DNA from: Pseudomonadota bacterium
GTDB lineage: Bacteria; Pseudomonadota; Alphaproteobacteria; Rhizobiales; Beijerinckiaceae
Assembly (NCBI GenBank): GCA_023423995.1
Contig: JAFAEL010000117.1
Location: 1 to 10,559, forward strand
DNA: 10,559 nucleotides
Direction: 5' to 3'
Shown here: in pieces, positions 1-7,286 of the stretch
Layout: the number at the start of each line of letters is the position of its first letter
Numbering within the stretch: position 1 is the first letter of the stretch
The notes under the pieces: model-generated
Database searches by the model: none
Told to the model about the DNA's origin: nothing
Seen by the model: only the letters and a program-made list of their open reading frames with translations
Translations under genes and position numbers: made by a program

Positions 1-70
1 CGCGATCGAGGAGCGCGGCCGCGATGTTGATGCCGACGAAGCCGGAACCGCCGGTGACGAGGATGCTCAT
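1..70 (-). CDS. NAD(P)-dependent epimerase/dehydratase, N-terminal fragment
   Basis: Only the first 23 codons lie in the window; the gene runs off the left edge. The start reads MSILVTGGSGFVG, a beta strand followed by the glycine-rich GxxGxxG turn (G7, G10, G13) that binds the dinucleotide phosphates in extended short-chain dehydrogenases (the NAD-dependent epimerase/dehydratase, or GalE-like, family). Such enzymes oxidise, epimerise or dehydrate sugar-type or hydroxy-acid substrates in the cytoplasm; the substrate cannot be told from this fragment. The ATG overlaps the stop of the preceding TIM-barrel gene as ATGA, which suggests translational coupling and places it last among the visible genes of the leftward operon. 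The family call is fairly secure, the specific activity unknown. Confidence 0.8.
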   Translation of the reverse strand, partial: MSILVTGGSGFVGINIAAALLDR

Positions 71-924
71 GCGACGGGCCGTCCCTGCTCTGCGCTCGCG
101 TCGCCGGCCAGCCACGCGAAGTCGGCCATCGCGGCCCGCATCACGTCGACCGGTTCGCGGCCGTCGAGATCCTGCGCGAAGAGCTCGAACTCGAAACGGC
201 CCCGATAACCGGCCTGGTCGAGCGTCTTCAGGATCGCCGGCAGGTCGATCACGCCCTCGCCCGGCAGGCAGCGCCGCGGCAGGGCGGGCTCGGTGCGGGA
301 CTGGGTGACCCCGCAGACCTGGACGAGCGTGATCCGATCGGCGAGCCGGCCCAGCGCCTCGTGCAGATCGGGCTCCCACCAGGAATGGAACAGATCGAGC
401 ACCATGCCGAGTTCGGGATGGCGCCGGAGCAGCGCCTCCGTCTGCGCGAGCGTGTTGAGGCAGGCCTTGGTGAAGATGCGGAGCGGATGCATGGGCTCGA
501 TGCCGAGCCGCACCCCCGCCCTACCCGCTGCCTCGATGATGGCCGGGAGCTCGCCCTCGACGCGGCGACGCGCCTCGACGAGGTTGCGCGGATGCTCCTC
601 GCCCATGTCGTGCAGGCCGCCGCCGATCAGGACGAGCGTATCCGCTTCGAGCTCCGCCGCCCCGGCGATGAGCCGGGCGTTGATCTCGGCCTGTCGTGCC
701 GCCCGCTCCGGGTCGGCCCAGAGGAAGAAGCCCGAGCTGTTGAGCGAGGTGACGAGGAGGTTTCGCTCGCGAAGAGCGCGCTTGAGCTCCGGCAGCGCCA
801 TCTCGGAGAGGGCGCGCTCGGTCATGCCGACGCCCTCCGCACCCACCGCCGCCGCCTCGTCGAGGAAGCGCGTCAGCGAATAGCCTTCGGGCGTCAGATA
901 GTGGTTGATGGAAAGGCCCAGCAT
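67..924 (-). CDS. Sugar phosphate isomerase/epimerase-like TIM-barrel protein (xylose isomerase-like)
   Basis: A 285-residue cytoplasmic protein with the architecture of the AP-endonuclease-2/xylose-isomerase-like TIM barrel, a family that includes hydroxypyruvate isomerase, tagatose/psicose epimerases, inosose dehydratases and 3-dehydroshikimate dehydratases. Visible hallmarks are the N-terminal strand LGLSINHY, GIEPMHP with likely metal ligand E143, VLDLFHSWWEPD with D177 and H180, VQVCG with Q202, and FEFELF with E245/E247 near the C-terminus. These fit the usual Glu/Asp/His/Glu divalent-metal site, so an isomerase, epimerase or dehydratase acting on a hydroxylated carbon compound is likely. 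The start at 924 is supported by GGAGG (930-934) five bases upstream. It begins 25 bases after the hydrolase stop and ends in an ATGA overlap with the Rossmann epimerase. Exact reaction unknown. Confidence 0.8.
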   Translation of the reverse strand: MLGLSINHYLTPEGYSLTRFLDEAAAVGAEGVGMTERALSEMALPELKRALRERNLLVTSLNSSGFFLWADPERAARQAEINARLIAGAAELEADTLVLIGGGLHDMGEEHPRNLVEARRRVEGELPAIIEAAGRAGVRLGIEPMHPLRIFTKACLNTLAQTEALLRRHPELGMVLDLFHSWWEPDLHEALGRLADRITLVQVCGVTQSRTEPALPRRCLPGEGVIDLPAILKTLDQAGYRGRFEFELFAQDLDGREPVDVMRAAMADFAWLAGDASAEQGRPVA

Positions 925-949
925 CAGGTCCTCCGGCCCGTTGCGGCGC

Positions 950-1834
950 TCAATTCTTCATTCCCGTGATCGAGGCGCTCTGGGAGCGCGGATCGCGCTT
1001 CGGCCACCGGCCGCTATCCACCTGGGCGAGGAAGTCACCGACGATCCGGTTGAATTCGTCCGGCTCCTCGATGTTGATCGTGTGCCCGGAATTCGGGATC
1101 ACGGCGAGCGCGGCCGAGGGGATCGACTGCTTCATGAGCAGGCCCGGCATCAGGCAGGGCCAGTCCTCGTCACCCGTCAGGACGAGCGTCGGGACCGTCA
1201 GCTTCTTCATGTCCTCGACGAGATCGTAGAGCGAGGGCCGCTCGCGCTGCACGCCGAGCTGCGTGTTGGCCGAGCCCAGCGCGGAATGCTCCGCCAGCAT
1301 CGCCTTGAACTCGGCGAAGCCGCGGGGGTCCTTGTTCTCGAACTGCACGCGGGTCGGCCCATAGGCGTAGCGCTCGGCGAAGGCCGCCATGCCGTCCCGC
1401 TTGAGGGCCTCGGCGATGGTGTCGGCCTCCGCCTTGAACCGCTCGCGCTTGTCCGTCTCGGCGCCGTAGCCGCAGCCGCCGACCATCAGCGAATGCGCCC
1501 GCGCGGCATGGCGGAAACCGAAATGGAGCGTCGCGAAGCCGCCCATGGACAGGCCCACCACATGCGCCTTCTCCTCGCCGAGATGGTCGAGGATCGCGAG
1601 GATGTCGTCCGCCGCGCGCGCCTGCGAATACGAGGCGGGATCCTCCGGAACCTCGGACGGCGGATAGCCGCGGGCCGCGAAGCTGACGCAGCGGTAGCGC
1701 CGGCCGAAATGGCGCATCTGGGGCTCCCAGCTGCGATAGCTGCCGGCGAATTCATGCACGAAGATCACGAGCCGCCCGGACCCGGTCTCCTCGTAATACA
1801 GCTTCACCCCGTCATCCGCGGTCGCGTGCGGCAT
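950..1834 (-). CDS. Alpha/beta-fold hydrolase
   Basis: A 294-residue cytoplasmic alpha/beta hydrolase, a normal single-domain length. The order is canonical: oxyanion-hole strand VIFVHEFAGS (about 23-32), the SFAARGYPPS loop seen in the enol-lactonase/epoxide-hydrolase branch (51-60), nucleophile elbow VGLSMGG with S96, acid in LTGDEDWP (D222 or D224), and catalytic His in NSGHTINIEEP (H251). It should hydrolyse an ester, lactone or similar bond. The resemblance is to 3-oxoadipate enol-lactonase-type proteins, but that does not fix the substrate. It lies 51 bases after the ATPase gene, the largest gap in the leftward operon; AAGGAT about 12 bases before the ATG is a plausible ribosome site. 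About 20 C-terminal residues after the last helix are polar and charged. Family confident, substrate unknown. Confidence 0.88.
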   Translation of the reverse strand: MPHATADDGVKLYYEETGSGRLVIFVHEFAGSYRSWEPQMRHFGRRYRCVSFAARGYPPSEVPEDPASYSQARAADDILAILDHLGEEKAHVVGLSMGGFATLHFGFRHAARAHSLMVGGCGYGAETDKRERFKAEADTIAEALKRDGMAAFAERYAYGPTRVQFENKDPRGFAEFKAMLAEHSALGSANTQLGVQRERPSLYDLVEDMKKLTVPTLVLTGDEDWPCLMPGLLMKQSIPSAALAVIPNSGHTINIEEPDEFNRIVGDFLAQVDSGRWPKRDPRSQSASITGMKN

Positions 1835-1885
1835 CGTCGTTCTCGATCCTTGGTTCGGAATTGTCCGCAGAGTCTATGTCTTCGC

Positions 1886-3055
1886 TCAGTTCGTCAGGAC
1901 GGTTGCGCTGTCGAGGGACCAGTGCACCGCGACGCGCGTGCCCGGCTCCATCGCCTGCTGCCGGCCGGTATTCGCCGCATCCGAGACGATCTCGCCCATG
2001 GGTCCGAGATTGACCCGGCGCCGGATGAAGGGCCCCATGTAGCTCTCCTCCTCCAGCGTGCCCTGCAGGGACGGAGCTCCCCCGCCCGCCTGGCCCGCGG
2101 GTACAACGTCGACCTTCTCGTAGCGAAGCGCGACGAAGACCTTCTGGCCCGGCGTCGCATCGGCCGGCAGACGCGTCGGGAAGGCCTGCCCGTTCACGGT
2201 GACGATCCCGGCTCCGTCCGACCCGCGGCTCGCGACCACGCCGTCGTAGAAGTTCGAATGGCCCATGAACTCGGCCACGAACCTGTTCGCCGGCCGCTCG
2301 TAGACCTCGCGCGGCGTCCCGACCTGCTGGATGCGGCCGGACTTCATCACGGCGATCCGGTCGGACATCGTGATCGCCTCGCCCTGGTCGTGCGTGACGA
2401 AGATGAAGGTGCCGCCGATCGCCCGGTGTAGGCGGCGGAGCTCTTCCTGCATCTGCAGCCGCAGCTGGAGGTCGAGCGCGCCGAGCGGCTCGTCGAGAAG
2501 GAGCACCTCCGGATCGTTCACCAGCGCGCGCGCCATGGCGATGCGCTGGCGCTGGCCGCCCGACAGCTGGTCGATCTTGCGGTCCCCGTAGCCCGACAGC
2601 CGGACGAGGGCGAGCGCCTCCTCGACCTTCTTGGCGATCTGGGGCTTGGGCAGCCGCTTCATCTCGAGGCCGAAGGCGATGTTCTGCGCAACCGTCAGGT
2701 GCGGGAACAGCGCGCCGTGCTGGAACACCATGTTCGTCCGGCGACGATACGGCAGGTCGCCGAGCGCGCTCCGGCCGGCGATGAGGAGATCGCCGCCCGT
2801 GGGCGTCTCGAAGCCGCCGATGATCCGGAGCAGCGTCGTCTTCCCGCAACCGGACGGTCCGAGAAGCGAGAAGAACTCGCCGCGGCGGATCTCGAGATTG
2901 GCGGCATCGAGCGCCGTCGTGTTGCCGAAGGACTTCGTGATCCCGCGGATCGACACGGAGACCTCGCCGGAGGTCGATGCCGGGGGCGCCGCGAGCGGCG
3001 CCCCCCTGTCCTGAACGTGCCCCGACGAGAGGGACACGGCGCTAGCCGATGCCAT
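1886..3055 (-). CDS. ABC transporter ATP-binding protein (PotA-like, spermidine/putrescine-type importer)
   Basis: The 389-residue nucleotide-binding subunit that powers the neighbouring permease pair at the inner membrane. The ATPase domain shows Walker A GPSGCGKTT (66-74), Q-loop VFQHGALFPHLTV with Q112, signature LSGGQRQR (164-171), Walker B VLLLDEP (184-190, catalytic E189), D-loop GALD and switch His in VTHDQGEA (H222). After about residue 240 come IQQVGTPREVYERPANRFVA and a C-terminal TOBE-type region (about 265-389), as in PotA, FbpC and MalK-type ATPases. About 30 low-complexity residues precede the first conserved strand (VSVSIRGITKSFG); no alternative ATG is available nearby, but a later non-ATG start is possible. 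The gene starts one base after the binding-protein stop. The PotA-type assignment rests on the gene set; substrates in this family include polyamines, aminoethylphosphonate and other small solutes. Confidence 0.95.
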   Translation of the reverse strand: MASASAVSLSSGHVQDRGAPLAAPPASTSGEVSVSIRGITKSFGNTTALDAANLEIRRGEFFSLLGPSGCGKTTLLRIIGGFETPTGGDLLIAGRSALGDLPYRRRTNMVFQHGALFPHLTVAQNIAFGLEMKRLPKPQIAKKVEEALALVRLSGYGDRKIDQLSGGQRQRIAMARALVNDPEVLLLDEPLGALDLQLRLQMQEELRRLHRAIGGTFIFVTHDQGEAITMSDRIAVMKSGRIQQVGTPREVYERPANRFVAEFMGHSNFYDGVVASRGSDGAGIVTVNGQAFPTRLPADATPGQKVFVALRYEKVDVVPAGQAGGGAPSLQGTLEEESYMGPFIRRRVNLGPMGEIVSDAANTGRQQAMEPGTRVAVHWSLDSATVLTN

Positions 3056-3056
3056 C

Positions 3057-4169
3057 TCAGGAGCTCTTCACCTTGCTCCAGGTCTCGATCCACATGTTCA
3101 TGTTGGTCGGGAACTTGAGCTGGTAGTGCTTCACGGAGCCGTCGAAGATCCCGTAGCCGTATTCCTTACGGTAGGCGTCGGTCAGGCCCTCCTGCGCGAA
3201 CTTCGACGCGGAGAGATAGCCCGAGCCGTTCGACAGCTCCTTCGCATAACGCTCGCCGAGCATCGCGTTGATGACCGCGTGGGCGCCCGCGACGTTCTTG
3301 GAGTCCTTGGGGATGTAGGAGGCGCTGATCAGCGAGAGCACGCCCTCCTTCGGCCAGGCGCCGGCGATGTTGAAGCCGCGCTTCTTCAGCTCGACCCGCA
3401 TCGGGACGACGCCGTAGCAGATCGCGATCTCGCCGCCGGCGAGCAGGTTCGAGCCCTGCGCGAAGGTCGTGTAGAAGGTGCGGACGTTCTTCTTCTTGGA
3501 GATCAGGAACTTCGCGACCTCGTTCAGCTGGTTGCGGTCCATCTTCTCGGGCTCGGTGTGTCCGAGGTAGAGGCCCGCCGCCATCAGCATCTGGTGCGCC
3601 ACGTCCCACCAGCCGATCTTGCCGGCATACTTGTCGTCGAAGAGGAGCGCCCAGGAATCGAGCAGCGGCTCGTTATCGGGGACGACGTCGCGGCTGTAGA
3701 GGACGGAGTCGAAGCCCCAGCTGTGCGGGATCATGTAGACCTTGCCGTCCCGCTGCCCGATCCCCTCCTTGGAAGGGTCGTTGATGTACTTCATGTTCGG
3801 GATCAGCGAGACGTCGATCGGCTGCACGCGCTCGGCGCCGGCCTTCGGGCCCATCACGACCGGGTTGGAGAACGCGAAGGACGAGTTCATCAGGTCGTAG
3901 CGCGCGCCGCCCGGCGCGGTGAGGCGGGAGACCGTGTCGGTCCCGGACAGGAAGGCGCCTTCCTTGATGGTGACCTTCGCCTCCTGCTCGACGATCGGCT
4001 TCAGCGTCGGGCCGAGCATCGCGTTGACCATGAGGGCGGTCATCTCGGCGCCCTGCGCAAACGCTCCCGTGGTGCCGAAGCCGCCGAGGGCTGCGGCGCC
4101 CGCGAGGCTCGTGCCCAGGAACTTGCGCCGGTCCATCGCAGCGCGGCTGTGCTCGTCGAATGTCGACAT
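3057..4169 (-). CDS. ABC transporter periplasmic substrate-binding protein (PotD-like/SBP_bac_8 type)
   Basis: A 370-residue extracytoplasmic solute-binding protein. The N-terminus carries a twin-arginine-like signal, DRRKFLGTSLAG (13-24), followed by an Ala/Gly-rich hydrophobic stretch and a likely cleavage after AFA (36-38), so export may be by Tat rather than Sec. The mature part has features of the spermidine/putrescine-binding family: MIPHSWGFDSVLYSRDVV, LLFDDKYAGKIGWWD, LLAGGEIAICYGVVP and a C-terminal NMNMWIETWSKVK. It should capture the solute and deliver it to the two permeases. It lies between the PotC-like permease (26 bases upstream) and the ATPase (one base downstream). An internal ATG at codon 12, just before the twin arginine, is an alternative start. 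A purine-rich leader with GGAG and GGAAAG precedes the chosen ATG. Ligand unknown; polyamine is only one option. Confidence 0.93.
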   Translation of the reverse strand: MSTFDEHSRAAMDRRKFLGTSLAGAAALGGFGTTGAFAQGAEMTALMVNAMLGPTLKPIVEQEAKVTIKEGAFLSGTDTVSRLTAPGGARYDLMNSSFAFSNPVVMGPKAGAERVQPIDVSLIPNMKYINDPSKEGIGQRDGKVYMIPHSWGFDSVLYSRDVVPDNEPLLDSWALLFDDKYAGKIGWWDVAHQMLMAAGLYLGHTEPEKMDRNQLNEVAKFLISKKKNVRTFYTTFAQGSNLLAGGEIAICYGVVPMRVELKKRGFNIAGAWPKEGVLSLISASYIPKDSKNVAGAHAVINAMLGERYAKELSNGSGYLSASKFAQEGLTDAYRKEYGYGIFDGSVKHYQLKFPTNMNMWIETWSKVKSS

Positions 4170-4195
4170 CTCTTTCCGTTCTCCTCTGTTGTTGT

Positions 4196-5047
4196 TCAGT
4201 GCGCGCGACCGGCGCGTGCGGATGCGGCGAAGCCGAGGCCCGAGACCAGCATCGAGATGACCGTGATGACGACGCCGACGGCCGGCAGGAACGGCGCCAT
4301 CTGGTCGGACAGGAGCGTCCAGAGGTGGACCGGCACCGTGCGCTGGTTGCCGATGATGAAGAGCGTCCGAATGAACTCGTCGAAGGAGAGCGTGAAGGCG
4401 AACATCGCGGTCGCGATGACCCCGGGCTTGATGATCGGAAGGACCACGCGGGTGAACACCGTGAGGGGCCGGGCACCGAGGTCGGCAGCAGCCTCCTCGA
4501 GGCTCCTGTCGAGCCCGTGCACCCGCGGGAACAGCGTCAGGAAGGCGAAGGGGAGCACCCAGGTGATGTGGACGGGCAGCGCCGTCGACCAGACGCCGAA
4601 CTCGACCTCCGCGAAGCCGAAGAAGACGAGGTAGATCACGCCGCCCACGATCCCCGGGATGAGGATCGGCAGCAGGATGATCTTCATCAGGACCGCCTTG
4701 AAGGGAAATTCCTGGCGGAAGCCGAGCGCCATCAGGACGGCGAGCAGCGTCGCGACGGTGGCGCTCACGATGCCGAGCATCACGCTGTTGAGGATCGACC
4801 GGAGCATGTCCGGCGAGCCCAGCACCTCCTCGTACCAGCGCAGCGTCACGCCCTGGAACGGCAGCCCGATCGTCTGGGAATCGTTGAACGACAGCAGGAC
4901 GAGCAGGAGGATCGGCAGGTAGAGGAAGCAGTAGAACAGCCCGGCATAGCCCCAGAGGAGAAGCCGCCGCAGCCGCTCGCCGCGCTGGCGCACGTCCAGC
5001 GAGGCGCGGGTGTTCGACGCGCTGGTGTTCAAGGCCATCGTTGCCAT
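4196..5047 (-). CDS. ABC transporter permease (PotC-like)
   Basis: A 283-residue integral membrane subunit of the importer. Hydrophobic segments lie near residues 32-54, 84-110, 118-146, 158-175, 205-223 and 254-276, giving the six expected helices. The EAA loop that docks on the ATPase is EEAAADLGARPLTVFTRV (184-201) followed by LPIIKPG, and SFDEFIRTLF after it is characteristic of PotC-type permeases. The frame is open upstream to 5998, but that part only mirrors the other permease gene. The true start is the ATG at 5047, supported by GGGGGC about four bases upstream and by its position two bases after the PotB-like stop. A second ATG at codon 4 (5038) is also possible. It pairs with the upstream permease to form the translocation pore. 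Confidence 0.93.
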   Translation of the reverse strand: MATMALNTSASNTRASLDVRQRGERLRRLLLWGYAGLFYCFLYLPILLLVLLSFNDSQTIGLPFQGVTLRWYEEVLGSPDMLRSILNSVMLGIVSATVATLLAVLMALGFRQEFPFKAVLMKIILLPILIPGIVGGVIYLVFFGFAEVEFGVWSTALPVHITWVLPFAFLTLFPRVHGLDRSLEEAAADLGARPLTVFTRVVLPIIKPGVIATAMFAFTLSFDEFIRTLFIIGNQRTVPVHLWTLLSDQMAPFLPAVGVVITVISMLVSGLGFAASARAGRAH

Positions 5048-5049
5048 CG

Positions 5050-5934
5050 TCAGCCCCCGATGAAGATGTCGTTGAGGCGCACGCGCCGGCCGATGACGAC
5101 GAGGCACAGGAAGACGACCACGACGAGGACGACGGACAGCGCCGCGCCGAGCGCCCAGTTGTTGGTCACCGTGTATTGGGGCGCGATGACGTTGCCGAAC
5201 ATCATGCCGGAGGTGCCGCCGAGCAGCTGCGGTGTGACATAGGCTCCGCAGGCCAGCAGGAAGACCATCACGCAGCCCGAGAGTACGCCCGGCATGCTGA
5301 GCGGGAGCGTCACGCGGAAGAAGGTCCGGAACGGGCCGGCCCCGAGATCCGCCGCGGCGTCGATCAGGTTCCGGTCCATCCTCTCGAGCGAGAGGTAGAT
5401 CGGCAGCGTCATGAACAGCGTGTAGACGTAGACGAGGCCGACATGGGTCGCGCCCTCGTTGTAGAGGAGCCAGTCGAGCGGCTCGGAGATCACGCCGAGC
5501 TGCAGCAGCACGGCGTTCACCAGGCCGTTGCGGCCCAGCATCGGCAGCCAGACGAAGGTGCGGACGACGTAGCTCGACCAGAACGGCAGGAAGAGCAGGA
5601 CCAGGAAGATGCCCCGCTTCGGCCCCTGGAGCGAGGCGAGGAAATAGGCCATCGGATAGCCGACCAGCAGCGACAGCAGCGTCACGGTCAGCGCGATGCG
5701 GAGCGTCTGCAGGAGGACCTGGAAGTAGATCGGGTCGTCCGCGATGACGCGATAGTTGTCGAGCGTGAAGTCGGTCGTGGTGCCGAAGATCGACGACGTC
5801 CAGAACGACATCGCGAACAGGATCACCAGCGGCGCCACCGCGAAGGCGAGCAGCCACAGCGCAGCCGGGATGACGAGGAGCGCGCGCAGGTCGCGCCGAC
5901 GGGGAATGGCCGCCACTGCCGTCGCGCCGCTCAT
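5050..5934 (-). CDS. ABC transporter permease (PotB-like)
   Basis: A 294-residue integral membrane permease. Hydrophobic helices fall near residues 18-43, 76-101, 109-131, 164-185, 213-237 and 261-283. The ATPase-docking EAA motif is DAAADLGAGPFRTFFRV (192-208) followed by LPLSMPG, and the C-terminal ACGAYVTPQLLGG is typical of PotB-type proteins. Start choice: an open frame extends to 6183, but the ATG at 5934 has AGGAG (plus-strand 5942-5946) seven bases upstream and overlaps the CoA-transferase stop as ATGA. The upstream part is Arg/Gly/Pro-rich shadow translation of the CoA-transferase gene. It is translated coupled to the CoA-transferase and heterodimerises with the PotC-like permease. 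Confidence 0.94.
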   Translation of the reverse strand: MSGATAVAAIPRRRDLRALLVIPAALWLLAFAVAPLVILFAMSFWTSSIFGTTTDFTLDNYRVIADDPIYFQVLLQTLRIALTVTLLSLLVGYPMAYFLASLQGPKRGIFLVLLFLPFWSSYVVRTFVWLPMLGRNGLVNAVLLQLGVISEPLDWLLYNEGATHVGLVYVYTLFMTLPIYLSLERMDRNLIDAAADLGAGPFRTFFRVTLPLSMPGVLSGCVMVFLLACGAYVTPQLLGGTSGMMFGNVIAPQYTVTNNWALGAALSVVLVVVVFLCLVVIGRRVRLNDIFIGG

Positions 5935-7082
5935 GCCGCTGCTCCTGCGATGCTCTCGAGCACCTCGCGCGTGTGCTCCCCGAGGGCGGGGGCGGCATTC
6001 CTGATGCTGCCCGGCGTCATGGAGAGCTTGGCGGGCACGCCGAGCGTATGGGTGCGGCCCGCCTTCGTGTGCTCCGCCTCGACCACCATCTCGCGGGCCA
6101 CGACCTGGGGATGGGAGAGCGCCTCGGCGAAGTCGAGGACCGGGCCGGCCGGAAGCCCAACCCGATCGAAGGCGTCCAGCCAATGCTGGGACGGACGCTG
6201 CCGGAAACGCTCCTGCAGCAGCGCCACGAGCACCGCGTTGTTCGCGACCCGATCCCGGTTGGTGGCGAAGCGGGGATCGGCGGGAAGCTCGGGCGCCTCC
6301 AGGATCCGGCAGAGCGCCTCCCAGAAATTCTGCTGCGCACCGCCGACCGTGATCCAGCCGTCCGCCGTCTGGAAGACCTGGTAGGGGGAGCTGCCCCGAT
6401 GTGACTGGCCGATCCGCGGCGGCCTCTCGCCGGTGGCGAACACATGGGCCGCCTCATAGACGCCGAACGAGATCGCCGAATCGAGGAGCGAGGCCTCGAC
6501 CTGCTGCCCGCGCCCCGTCCGATGGCGCGCCTCGACGGCGGCCAGGATGCCGACCGCGAGATGCATTCCGGCGGCGATGTCGGAAAGTGCGATCGGCAAC
6601 CTGTGCGGCGGGCCCTCGGCGGGACCGCAGACGCTCATCAGGCCGGACATTCCCTGCGTGACGAGGTCGAACCCGCCGCGGTCGCGCCAGGGTCCCGTCT
6701 GCCCGAAACCGGAGATCGCGCCGTAGATCAGACGCGGGTTGATGGCCGAAAGTTCGGACCAGCCGAGCCCCAGCCGGTCGAGCGTTCCGGGCCGGAAGTT
6801 CTCGATCAGGATGTCGGCCGTCCGCACGAGTTCCTGCAGCGCCCGCCGGCCCTCCTCGCTCTTCAGGTCCAGCGCGACCGACCGCTTGTTGCGGTTCCAC
6901 ACCATGAAGGGCGCGCTCTCGCCCGCCACGAAGGGCGGCATGGCGCGCGCCTCGTCGCCCCGGCCGGGCCGCTCGATCTTGATGACGTCGGCGCCGTGAT
7001 CCGCCAGCAGCATCGCGCAATACGGGCCCGAGAGATGGCTCGACAGATCGAGGACTCTCAACCCTTCCAGTGCCCCGGCCAT
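5931..7082 (-). CDS. Class III CoA-transferase (CaiB/BaiF/Frc family)
   Basis: A 383-residue cytoplasmic enzyme, the first gene of the leftward operon. Family III CoA-transferases move CoA from an acyl-CoA donor to a carboxylic acid through an aspartyl-CoA intermediate, working as interlocked dimers. The N-terminal GLRVLDLSSHLSGPYCAMLL (7-26) and [17 protein letters not shown] are diagnostic; NRNKRSVALDL, IENFRPGTLDRLGL and SGFGQTGPW follow. The catalytic Asp is most likely D168 in LSDIAAG, one position from the D169 known in formyl-CoA transferase. The start at 7082 is chosen because family homology begins at once and GGGGGCC lies just upstream. A longer reading frame to 7199 would run through the operator and shows no family similarity. 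Being first ahead of an importer suggests the imported solute, or its breakdown product, is activated as a CoA thioester. Acceptor acid unknown. Confidence 0.93.
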   Translation of the reverse strand: MAGALEGLRVLDLSSHLSGPYCAMLLADHGADVIKIERPGRGDEARAMPPFVAGESAPFMVWNRNKRSVALDLKSEEGRRALQELVRTADILIENFRPGTLDRLGLGWSELSAINPRLIYGAISGFGQTGPWRDRGGFDLVTQGMSGLMSVCGPAEGPPHRLPIALSDIAAGMHLAVGILAAVEARHRTGRGQQVEASLLDSAISFGVYEAAHVFATGERPPRIGQSHRGSSPYQVFQTADGWITVGGAQQNFWEALCRILEAPELPADPRFATNRDRVANNAVLVALLQERFRQRPSQHWLDAFDRVGLPAGPVLDFAEALSHPQVVAREMVVEAEHTKAGRTHTLGVPAKLSMTPGSIRNAAPALGEHTREVLESIAGAAA

Positions 7083-7286
7083 CGGCCCCCGTTCGCCCCG
7101 TTTTTGTATACTGTACACGATCGATGCTGACCCATAAGAACCCGCGATGCAAGACGGCAGCGCCGGCTTTGTGCGACTTTGATGGGCAGCGGGTCGCAAG
7201 AATTTTGGGCGGGTCTCGCCGGCGCGCAGCCGCCTGACGCCCGATGCGAACTGCGCTAGTGCTGCCCGGTGCGGAGAGATGAAAAC
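7083..7286. promoter_or_regulatory. Divergent intergenic control region
   Basis: This 204-base gap separates the leftward CoA-transferase operon from the rightward regulator genes and must hold both promoters. The left end holds the candidate operator at 7106-7118. The right end holds GGAGAG (7273-7278), the ribosome site of the GntR gene. In between there is no coding frame with recognisable similarity and no clear sigma-70 -35/-10 pair on either strand. Confidence 0.7.
7106..7118. promoter_or_regulatory. Candidate GntR/FCD operator palindrome
   Basis: GTATAC-T-GTACAC is a 13-base inverted repeat centred on 7112, with one mismatched pair. It sits 23 bases before the CoA-transferase ATG (minus strand), within a local AT-rich patch in otherwise GC-rich DNA. 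FadR/FCD-type GntR regulators are known to bind short GT...AC palindromes of this kind, and such a regulator is encoded divergently next door. By its position it would block or overlap the leftward promoter; TATACA on the minus strand could serve as a -10, but no convincing -35 was seen. Assignment to the neighbouring regulator is inference. Confidence 0.6.

Noticed and set aside
905..2431. A 508-codon open frame on the plus strand opposite the hydrolase and ATPase genes
   Set aside because: It mirrors confident minus-strand genes, its translation is Arg/His/Asp-rich with no recognisable domain, and long antisense frames are expected in DNA this GC-rich.
3126..4634. A 502-codon plus-strand open frame opposite the binding-protein and PotC-like genes
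   Set aside because: Compositionally a shadow of the binding-protein codons, crossing two real genes, with no domain or ribosome site of note.
4196..5998. A 600-codon minus-strand frame that could look like an elongated or fused permease
   Set aside because: Only the part from 5047 onward is permease-like; the upstream half is Arg/Pro-rich and overlaps the PotB-like gene in another frame. A start with ribosome site exists at 5047.
5041..6384. A 447-codon plus-strand open frame opposite the PotB-like and CoA-transferase genes
   Set aside because: Low-complexity Arg/Asp/Glu/His/Gln composition typical of antisense translation; both minus-strand genes are unambiguous.
7172..7198. TGCGAC ... 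GTCGCA inverted repeat in the divergent region as a second operator
   Set aside because: Only six bases per arm with a 15-base spacer, GC-rich and imperfect beyond that; chance occurrence is likely in such DNA.
7083..7199. An upstream extension of the leftward CoA-transferase
   Set aside because: The extension lacks family similarity, crosses the candidate operator, and the ATG at 7082 begins exactly at the conserved N-terminus with a plausible ribosome site.
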